Source: an uncultured Gallionellaceae bacterium
Lineage (GTDB): Bacteria; Pseudomonadota; Gammaproteobacteria; Burkholderiales; Sulfuricellaceae
Length of the DNA: 10,870 nt
Direction of reading: 5' to 3'
Assembly (NCBI GenBank): GCA_937873435.1
Contig: CALMWM010000662.1
Location: forward strand, 1-10,870
The notes beneath the pieces are model-generated. The model did no database searches, was not told the DNA's origin, and worked only from the letters and a program-made list of their open reading frames with translations. This document shows positions 1-5,477 of this stretch, piece by piece. The translations under genes were made by a program, and so were the position numbers. Every line of letters begins with the position of its first letter. The first letter of the stretch is position 1.

Positions 1-51
1 CGCCTAAATTGCGCTCGCTACCATTCTTGGGCCGGAACACCTGAACGATGA
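1..51 (+). CDS. Possible 3' end of an upstream gene (glycosyltransferase-like tail?), partial
   Basis: Frame 1 is open from the window edge to a TGA at 49-51 and would encode 16 residues ending HSWAGTPER. That stop overlaps the ATG of the next gene in an ATGA arrangement, which is typical of translationally coupled genes. An Ala-rich helix followed by a Ser-Trp pair near the end is common at the C-terminus of GT4-type glycosyltransferases, and such genes often precede LpxH-like phosphoesterases in betaproteobacteria (recollection, not checked). Frame 3 is also open from the edge, to a stop at 42-44, so the choice of frame is uncertain. The fragment is too short to assign a function. Confidence 0.28.
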   Translation, partial: RLNCARYHSWAGTPER

Positions 52-836
52 TGCAAGCCCGAGCCGTTTTCATTTCCGATGTCCATCTGGGTACCCCTGC
101 TTGCCAGGCTGCCCGGCTGAACGACTTTCTGCGCGAGTATCAGTCCGAGTATCTCTTCCTGATCGGCGACATCGTCGATTTTTGGGCGATGAGCCGCGGC
201 AGCATCTACTGGTCGCGGGATCAGAACACCATCGTGCAAAAACTCCTGCGCCGCGCGCGGCACGGCGAAAAGGTGATTTTTATTCCTGGCAATCACGATG
301 AAGCGTTGCGCGAGTACATCGGTACCTCGTTCGGCGACATCATTATCGAAGACGAATACATCCATACCGCCGCCGACGGCAAGCGCTACCTGCTGGTGCA
401 CGGCGACGCATTCGACCAGGTGACGCGCCATCACAAGTGGGTAGCGATCCTGGGCGACATCTCGTACAACCTCCTGGTGCGCCTCAACGGCTGGTTGTCC
501 TGGCTGCGCCGGACCTTGCGCCGTCCCGGATACTGGTCGCTGGCCGGCTATGCCAAGCGCAAAGTCAAAACCGCCGTCAACTTCATCTTCGATTTTGAGG
601 ATTCGGTCGTCCACCACGTCCGCGAACTGGGCCTGGACGGGGTGATTTGCGGCCATATCCATTGGCCGATGAAGAAAGAGGTCGGGAACCTGGTTTACCT
701 CAATTGCGGGGACTGGGTGGATAGTTGCACCGCCATCGTCGAGCACATGGACGGAAGGATGGAGTTGATCGCCTGGGGTGCCAGCCAGTTTCCCGCGCAG
801 CCGGTGCCGCCGGCAGCCGAATCTCCGTCGGCATAA
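48..836 (+). CDS. LpxH-like metallophosphoesterase (putative UDP-2,3-diacylglucosamine diphosphatase family)
   Basis: This 262-residue protein is a calcineurin-type metallophosphoesterase. The five metal-binding blocks are all visible in order: DVH at residues 11-13, GD at 40-41, GNHD at 81-84, HGD at 118-120 and GHIH at 202-205. The family includes LpxH, which cleaves UDP-2,3-diacylglucosamine to lipid X in lipid A synthesis at the inner membrane. The protein is slightly longer than E. coli LpxH (about 240 residues) and has a basic, Trp-rich helical insert around residues 130-175 that could sit on the membrane. It may therefore be one of the many LpxH-like paralogues rather than the essential enzyme. 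A Pro/Ala-rich tail (residues 249-262) looks disordered. Two adjacent ATGs (48 and 51) are possible starts. No strong Shine-Dalgarno is seen, so coupling to an upstream gene is likely. The fold is certain; the substrate is not. Confidence 0.85.
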   Translation: MMQARAVFISDVHLGTPACQAARLNDFLREYQSEYLFLIGDIVDFWAMSRGSIYWSRDQNTIVQKLLRRARHGEKVIFIPGNHDEALREYIGTSFGDIIIEDEYIHTAADGKRYLLVHGDAFDQVTRHHKWVAILGDISYNLLVRLNGWLSWLRRTLRRPGYWSLAGYAKRKVKTAVNFIFDFEDSVVHHVRELGLDGVICGHIHWPMKKEVGNLVYLNCGDWVDSCTAIVEHMDGRMELIAWGASQFPAQPVPPAAESPSA

Positions 837-843
837 TTCAATT

Positions 844-874
844 CCGAGTCCCCCTGTCCAGCAGGGGGGCTCGG
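844..874. terminator. GC-rich hairpin between convergent genes (probable bidirectional terminator)
   Basis: Arms 844-856 and 862-874 pair over 13 bp, with one G-T wobble and a 5-nt loop. The hairpin lies between the stops of the phosphoesterase (836) and transaldolase (882), which converge. Neither side has a proper T-run. The - strand exit is AT-rich (TTGAATTAT), so it suits transaldolase better. The stem could terminate both transcripts or protect both 3' ends. Confidence 0.6.
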
Positions 875-881
875 GAAGCTG

Positions 882-1832
882 CTAGAGGCGTTCCGCCAGC
901 ACTTTTTCCAGCTTGATCTGATCTGCGGTGAAGCCGCGAATGCCTTCGGCCAGCTTCTCCGTGGCCATGGCATCCTGATTCATCGCCCAGCGGAACTCGG
1001 CCTCGGTCAAACGCGCAGGACGGGGCTGAGGGCTTCTCAAATCGACCAGGCGCCGCTCCAGTTGCCCTTGCCCCGCTTCCAATTCCTCCAGCAAGGAGGG
1101 GGCGATGGTCAGCCGGTCGCAGCCGGCCAACGCCAAAATTTCACCCATATTGCGGAATGATGCACCCATGACGATGGTCCGGTAGCCGTAGGTTTTGTAA
1201 TAGTCATATATTTGACGCACCGACAGTACGCCGGGATCTTCTTCCGCCGTAAAGTCGCGCCCGCTGTGCGCCTTGTGCCAATCGAGGATGCGCCCGACAA
1301 AAGGGGAAATCAGCGTCGCGCCGGCCTCGGCGGAGGCCCGCGCCTGCGCGAAGCCGAACATCAGGGTAAGGTTGCAGTTGATGCCTTCACGCTCAAGGAG
1401 TTCCCCCGCGCGTATGCCTTCCCAGGTGGAGGCGATCTTGATCAGCACGCGATGGTTGGCGATGCCCGCCTGGTTGTACAGCCCGATCAGCTTGCGTGCC
1501 TTGTGCAGGGTAGCATTCGTATCGAAGGAAAGGCGCGCATCGACCTCGGTCGAGATGCGACCTGGAACGATCTTCAGTACTTCCAGACCGACATCCACCG
1601 CCAGTTTGTCCAAGGCATCGTGCACCTGCTGTTCGGGGTCGGCACCCTGCTGCTTGGCCCAGGCAATCGAGTCCGCGATCAGCGGTGCGTACTCCGGTAA
1701 GGATGCTGCCTTGAGCAGCAAGGAGGGATTGGTGGTGGCATCCTGCGGGCAATGATGGCGGATCGCCTCGATGTCTCCGGTATCGGCCACGATGGTGGTC
1801 ATGGATTTCAGTTGTTCGAGCAGGTTGGTCAT
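882..1832 (-). CDS. tal: Transaldolase, TalB type
   Basis: This enzyme moves a dihydroxyacetone unit between sugar phosphates (sedoheptulose-7-P + glyceraldehyde-3-P to erythrose-4-P + fructose-6-P) in the cytosolic non-oxidative pentose phosphate pathway. The 316 residues match the E. coli TalB length (317) and align almost without gaps. Visible blocks are VADTGD (15-20), QDATTNPSL (30-38), GRISTEVDARLS (91-102), IKIASTWEG (131-139), INCNLTL (151-157) and ISPFVGRILDW (175-185). The Schiff-base lysine is Lys132. The catalytic Asp17, Glu96, Thr156 and Ser176 are all present at TalB numbering. The start is set by AAGG about 7 nt upstream of ATG 1832. It lies 96 bp downstream of a small gene on the same strand, so it may be co-transcribed or use its own promoter in that gap. 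Confidence 0.97.
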   Translation of the reverse strand: MTNLLEQLKSMTTIVADTGDIEAIRHHCPQDATTNPSLLLKAASLPEYAPLIADSIAWAKQQGADPEQQVHDALDKLAVDVGLEVLKIVPGRISTEVDARLSFDTNATLHKARKLIGLYNQAGIANHRVLIKIASTWEGIRAGELLEREGINCNLTLMFGFAQARASAEAGATLISPFVGRILDWHKAHSGRDFTAEEDPGVLSVRQIYDYYKTYGYRTIVMGASFRNMGEILALAGCDRLTIAPSLLEELEAGQGQLERRLVDLRSPQPRPARLTEAEFRWAMNQDAMATEKLAEGIRGFTADQIKLEKVLAERL

Positions 1833-1872
1833 GGCGATACCTTAAATGGTTGCTGAAAATATGGTCGCTTCA

Positions 1873-1897
1873 GGCAAGTGTCGTGGAAGAACTTGCC
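1873..1897. promoter_or_regulatory. Inverted repeat GGCAAGT-N11-ACTTGCC upstream of transaldolase
   Basis: Perfect 7-bp arms (1873-1879 and 1891-1897) flank an 11-bp spacer, 41 bp before the transaldolase start codon. It lies between the small zinc-binding ORF and tal. No T-run follows on either side, so a terminator is unlikely. A regulator-binding site or mRNA 5' structure for tal is possible. An arm pair this short can also arise by chance. Confidence 0.3.
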
Positions 1898-1898
1898 A

Positions 1899-1960
1899 GA
1901 TGAGATTCCGACGCCCGGAAGTTGGTGTTTAACAGTGTGCAGAGTCGCGATGAGATTCCG
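1899..1960. repeat. Pair of 12-bp direct repeats, 50 bp apart
   Basis: GATGAGATTCCG occurs exactly at 1899-1910 and again at 1949-1960. One copy is in the tal upstream gap. The other is inside the last codons of the small - strand ORF. The first copy begins 2 bp after the inverted repeat. The 50-bp phasing is close to five helical turns, as seen for paired protein sites, but two copies alone do not establish a function. Confidence 0.4.
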
Positions 1961-2153
1961 CCGTGCGCGCCTGGTTGTCAAGTTGGCGCTTTTTCTCGTT
2001 CTGCAGGCAGTTCGCGCAAACGAATTGACGGCGAAGACCGTCCCGGGAAGTTATCCATTCCCCGTGATCGGCTCGGCCATCGTGCCGGGTGCAGTATTTC
2101 TGCGGGTCCGAGAATAAACGGCTATGCGTGTACCTTTTGGCGAGCTTGGTCAT
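1929..2153 (-). CDS. Small putative zinc-binding protein of unknown function
   Basis: A 74-residue protein that I do not recognise. The case for a real gene is the start: GGAGG at 2160-2164 lies 6 nt before ATG 2153, the best Shine-Dalgarno in the window. The sequence also reads like a folded metal site. Cys21-x2-His24 and Cys46-x2-Cys49 frame a compact middle (GEWITSRDG at 31-39, then RRQFVC), as in a one-knuckle zinc ribbon. The C-terminal third is charged and probably disordered, and ends in Cys. The frame stays open upstream to a TTG at 2216 that has no ribosome site, so the ATG is preferred. It is transcribed toward transaldolase and divergently from the polyphosphate operon. Zinc binding is inferred from residue spacing only. 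A DNA/RNA-binding or adaptor role would fit its size. Confidence 0.6.
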   Translation of the reverse strand: MTKLAKRYTHSRLFSDPQKYCTRHDGRADHGEWITSRDGLRRQFVCANCLQNEKKRQLDNQARTAESHRDSAHC

Positions 2154-2274
2154 CCTGCACCTCCATGCGGAAAGTCCAGTTTTATACGGTGCGCTTATTA
2201 CATGCTTATTACGCAACTGGAATTAACCGGCTCGTTGTTCCCAACTTCAGCGCAAGCCGCTAAAAAAAGCGAGC

Positions 2275-2280
2275 TATAAT
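2275..2280 (+). promoter_or_regulatory. Candidate -10 box (TATAAT) for the polyphosphate/P-II operon
   Basis: An exact TATAAT lies just after an A-tract (2262-2268). It predicts a transcript start near 2287 and a leader of about 117 nt before ATG 2404. No good TTGACA-like hexamer is found 16-18 bp upstream (candidates such as GCAAGC are poor). The promoter may therefore need an activator, or the upstream A-tract may help. The call rests on the -10 alone. Confidence 0.4.
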
Positions 2281-2340
2281 GCAATCGGACTTCTGGGTCT
2301 TAATCTTGGTGCAATGCCAGTACTGTATTTATGGGGGGAA

Positions 2341-2373
2341 TCTGGGCGCAGGTATTAGCCAGCGTTGCCCAGA
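2341..2373 (+). promoter_or_regulatory. Leader hairpin upstream of the CYTH-CHAD gene
   Basis: TCTGGGC (2341-2347) and GCCCAGA (2367-2373) form a perfect 7-bp stem with a 19-nt loop. The stem ends 30 nt before the start codon and 16 nt before the ribosome site, inside the predicted leader. It matches no riboswitch class I know. It could tune translation or be incidental. Confidence 0.3.
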
Positions 2374-2403
2374 GGCCATTAAAATCCGCAGGAGAAGAAA
2401 CAG

Positions 2404-3942
2404 ATGGAAGTCGAACTGAAGTTGTTGATTACCCCTGCCGACGTTTTCCGTTTGCGCCGCTTCGCCGCTCCCCCCGGATGGCAGCGTAGCGCCCCCAAAC
2501 ACAAGCATCTGCTGAGCATCTATTTCGATACCGAGGATTTTTCCCTGCGCCAGCGCGGCATCGCCTTGCGCGTACGGCGCGACGGCCACCGCTGGATTCA
2601 GACCGTGAAGGGCGGCGGCAGCGTCAAGGCCGGCCTGCATAGCCGCTTCGAGATCGAGGCGCAGGTCGCCCACGATTATCCCGATTTCACCAAGATCGAC
2701 GACCCCGTCCTGAGCGAATTGTTCACTGCACCGGAGATGCGCGGACGGCTCAAGCCGGTATTCACCACCGATTTTCGCCGCACCATCTGGTTGCTTGACG
2801 CAGCGGATGGCGGCCAGGTTGAAATGGCGCTGGATCAGGGGGAAATCCGTGCCGGATCGGCCACCGCCGCGCTCAGCGAAGTCGAGCTGGAGTTGAAAAC
2901 CGGCAGTCCGGCGGCGTTGTACGAGGCCGCTCTGGCGCTGGTCGAACGAGTGCCGCTACGGCTGGAGAACGCCAGCAAGGCAGAGCGCGGTTATGGCCTG
3001 TGTGTGCCGCCTCCGCCGCCGCAACCAGTCAAGGCGGCGGCGCAGGATTTGCGCGGCAAGCTCAGTGTCGAACAGGCGTTCCAGACCATCGCCTGGAGTT
3101 GCATCGGCCATTTGCAATGCAATCACAACGGGCTGCTGGTCGGCGAGGATGTCGAATATGTGCATCAGATGCGCGTGGCGATGCGGCGCTTGCGTTCCGC
3201 CATGGGATTGTTCGCCAAAATCGCGCCGGCGATCCACGATGACGAACTGATCGGGGAAATCCGCTGGCTGGCGGGAGAATTGGGTGCGGCGCGCGATTGG
3301 GATGTGTTCGTCACGGAAACGTTGCCGCCGATCCTGGCCGGCGCCCAGGACAACCAGGTTTTGCGCAGGTTGGAAGAGCAGGCGCGCGCCATCGACACCG
3401 AAAACCGCGAACACGCCCGCCGCGCTGCGGATTCGCCGCGTTACCAGAAGTTGCTGTTGCGCCTGGGGGCATGGCTGAGCAGCGCCTCCTGGCGTTCCGG
3501 GGCGAGCAAGGGGTGCTTGAAATTGCTGGAACTGCCTATCCTCGAAATGGGGCCCCGCTTGCTCGATAAGCGTCATAAACAGTTGCTCAATCTCGGTGGA
3601 GACTTGGCCGGCATGACAGCGTTGGAGCGCCACGCACTGCGCATTGCCGGCAAGAAACTGCGCTATGCCGCCGAGTTCCTGGCGCACCTCTATCCCGGCA
3701 TGGAAACCCAATCCTATCTGAAAGCGCAGGCCAAGTTGCAGAATGTCCTGGGGGTGCTCAACGACCATGTCGTGACTCGCCGCCTGCTTGACGAACTCGA
3801 CGAAAAAAGCCCTCGGGATGCGTTGCAAGCGCGTGCCATCGGTGAAATAATCGGTTGGAATGCTTGCCAGGCCAGCGTGCACTTGGCTGCACTCGATCAG
3901 GTCTGGACTATCTTTAAAAGCCAGAAAAGATTCTGGAAATAA
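2404..3942 (+). CDS. CYTH-CHAD protein, probable inorganic triphosphatase / polyphosphate-binding (YgiF-like)
   Basis: A 512-residue cytosolic protein with two domains. Residues 1-200 are a CYTH (triphosphate tunnel) domain. It opens with the signature ExExK as EVELK at 2-6, and carries RxR at 56-58 (LRVRRD), QTVKGG at 66-71 and the acidic strand EVELELK at 159-165 that binds metal and triphosphate. A proline run (202-206) then links to a CHAD domain (about 215-505). That domain shows HQMRVAMRRLRS (254-265), RHALRIAGKKLRYAAEF (409-425) and VLGVLNDHV (448-456), the conserved basic helices that bind polyphosphate. E. coli YgiF has the same layout and hydrolyses inorganic triphosphate. AGGAG 9 nt upstream supports the start. 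It is first in the operon and is followed after 14 bp by Pap, which uses polyphosphate, so a shared role in polyphosphate turnover is the natural reading. The exact substrate is not proven. Confidence 0.93.
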   Translation: MEVELKLLITPADVFRLRRFAAPPGWQRSAPKHKHLLSIYFDTEDFSLRQRGIALRVRRDGHRWIQTVKGGGSVKAGLHSRFEIEAQVAHDYPDFTKIDDPVLSELFTAPEMRGRLKPVFTTDFRRTIWLLDAADGGQVEMALDQGEIRAGSATAALSEVELELKTGSPAALYEAALALVERVPLRLENASKAERGYGLCVPPPPPQPVKAAAQDLRGKLSVEQAFQTIAWSCIGHLQCNHNGLLVGEDVEYVHQMRVAMRRLRSAMGLFAKIAPAIHDDELIGEIRWLAGELGAARDWDVFVTETLPPILAGAQDNQVLRRLEEQARAIDTENREHARRAADSPRYQKLLLRLGAWLSSASWRSGASKGCLKLLELPILEMGPRLLDKRHKQLLNLGGDLAGMTALERHALRIAGKKLRYAAEFLAHLYPGMETQSYLKAQAKLQNVLGVLNDHVVTRRLLDELDEKSPRDALQARAIGEIIGWNACQASVHLAALDQVWTIFKSQKRFWK

Positions 3943-3956
3943 CAGGGAGAATAATC

Positions 3957-5471
3957 ATGTTCGAATCCGCCGAGTTGGGTCACAAGATCGACAAAGCCAC
4001 CTACGACAAGGAGGTGCCGGTACTCCGCGAAGCCTTGCTGGACATGCAGCTGGATCTGGCGAAAATGGCCAAATTCCAGGTGATCATCCTGATCGGCGGG
4101 GTGGACGGAGCGGGGCGCGGCGAAACCGTCAACCTGCTCAACGAATGGATGGACCCGCGCCATATCCAGACCCACGGGATGGGCGAGCCGTCCGACGAGG
4201 AACTCGACCGCCCGATGATGTGGCGCTTCTGGCGCGCCTTGCCGCCCAAGGGCAAGATCGGGGTGTTTCTCGGTTCCTGGTATACCTGGCCTATTCTCAA
4301 CCGGGTCTTCGGCCGCACCAAGGTCGCCGACCTCGACCAAAGCCTGGAACGCGCCCGGCGCATGGAAACGATGCTGACCGACGAAGGCGCGCTGATCATC
4401 AAGTTCTGGCTGCACTTGTCCAAGGAAAAACAGGAAAAACGCCTGAAAACCCTGGAGAAAGATCCGAAAACCCGGTGGCGCGTGACCGACCGCGACTGGG
4501 AGCATTTCAAGCTCTACGATAAATTCAGCGCCGTCCACGAGAGCGTGATCCGCCACACCAGCACCGCCGAAGCGCCGTGGATTATCGTCGAAGGTTTCGA
4601 CCCGCGCTATCGTGGCCTGACGGTGGGCAAGGTGATCCTCGAAGCGATCCGCCGCCGGCTCGAAGAGGAAGGCAAAAAGAAAAAACCGGTGGAGGCCTCC
4701 GCGCCGCCGCTGCTGCCTTCCATCGACAACCTGCACATCCTCAAGGCGCTCGATCTCACCCAGAAACTCGACAAGAAACAGTATCTGGCCGACTTGGGAA
4801 AATATCAGGGCAAGCTCGCCTTGCTGACGCGTAGCCCGGAATTCAAGAATATTACCGTGATCGCGGTGTTCGAGGGCAACGACGCCGCCGGTAAGGGCGG
4901 CAGCATTCGCCGCATCACCGGCGCGCTGGATGCGCGCCAGTACGAAGTCATCCCGGTGGCCGCGCCGACCGAGGAAGAACGCGCCCAGCCCTACCTGTGG
5001 CGTTTTTGGCGCCAGATCCCGCGCAAGGGGCGGGTGACGATTTTCGACCGTACCTGGTACGGCCGCGTGCTGGTCGAACGGGTCGAGGGTTTCTGCTCGG
5101 AAAACGACTGGATGCGCGCCTACAGCGAGATCAACGACTTCGAAGCGCAACTGGCGCGCCACAACATCGTGGTGGTGAAGTTCTGGCTGACCATCAGCAA
5201 GGAAGAACAGCTGCGCCGCTTCGAGGATCGCCAGAAAACCGGCTTCAAGCGCTTCAAGATCACCGACGAAGACTGGCGCAACCGCGAAAAGTGGGATGAC
5301 TACGAACATGCGATCTGCGACATGGTGGATCGCACCAGTACCGGAAGCGCGCCGTGGACGCTGGTCGAGGCCAACGACAAGAATTTCGCCCGCATCAAGA
5401 TCCTCAAGACCCTGTGCGAGCGCATCGAAGGCACCCTCAAGGCCGTCAAAACCGACAACAAAACCAAGTAA
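3957..5471 (+). CDS. pap: Polyphosphate:AMP phosphotransferase (two fused PPK2 domains)
   Basis: This enzyme transfers phosphate from polyphosphate to AMP, making ADP. Its 504 residues and duplicated PPK2 fold match the class II, two-domain PPK2 family such as the Pseudomonas aeruginosa enzyme (about 496 residues). The C-terminal half is the intact catalytic unit, with Walker A EGNDAAGKGG at 306-315, Walker B FDRTWYGR at 363-370, and the lid-type segment LWRFWRQIPRKG at 347-358. The N-terminal half keeps the fold but is degenerate: GGVDGAGRGE (47-56) has Arg for the Walker lysine, and FLGSWYTW (104-111) lacks the Walker B Asp-Arg. It is therefore probably structural or regulatory. A basic linker (KKKKP, about 240-244) joins the halves. 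AGGGAG at 3944-3949, 7 nt before ATG, supports the start. It sits 14 bp after the CYTH-CHAD gene and 6 bp before the DUF1538 gene. Confidence 0.95.
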   Translation: MFESAELGHKIDKATYDKEVPVLREALLDMQLDLAKMAKFQVIILIGGVDGAGRGETVNLLNEWMDPRHIQTHGMGEPSDEELDRPMMWRFWRALPPKGKIGVFLGSWYTWPILNRVFGRTKVADLDQSLERARRMETMLTDEGALIIKFWLHLSKEKQEKRLKTLEKDPKTRWRVTDRDWEHFKLYDKFSAVHESVIRHTSTAEAPWIIVEGFDPRYRGLTVGKVILEAIRRRLEEEGKKKKPVEASAPPLLPSIDNLHILKALDLTQKLDKKQYLADLGKYQGKLALLTRSPEFKNITVIAVFEGNDAAGKGGSIRRITGALDARQYEVIPVAAPTEEERAQPYLWRFWRQIPRKGRVTIFDRTWYGRVLVERVEGFCSENDWMRAYSEINDFEAQLARHNIVVVKFWLTISKEEQLRRFEDRQKTGFKRFKITDEDWRNREKWDDYEHAICDMVDRTSTGSAPWTLVEANDKNFARIKILKTLCERIEGTLKAVKTDNKTK

Positions 5472-5477
5472 GCGCTT

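Larger units (their letters stand above)
2154..2403. promoter_or_regulatory. Divergent intergenic control region
   Basis: This 250-bp region is AT-richer than the flanking genes and separates the small - strand gene from the + strand polyphosphate operon. It holds a consensus -10 box, a leader with a hairpin, and the ribosome site of the CYTH-CHAD gene (AGGAG at 2390-2394, 9 nt before ATG 2404). For the - strand gene, a TATAAA-like box reads leftward at about 2182-2187, but I see no convincing -35. No further coding sequence is apparent. Confidence 0.55.

Noticed and set aside
1878..2117. 79-codon + strand ORF in the gap upstream of the polyphosphate operon
   Set aside because: It uses a GTG start without a ribosome site and overlaps the better-supported - strand small gene. 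A hydrophobic stretch gave it a superficial signal-peptide look.
2312..2331. LexA-like half-site (TACTGTAT) in the operon leader
   Set aside because: Only the left half matches; the right half lacks the CAGT arm, so there is no full SOS box.
2956..3882. 308-codon - strand ORF opposite the CYTH-CHAD gene
   Set aside because: Rich in Gln/Arg with no recognisable domain; antisense to well-defined CHAD motifs.
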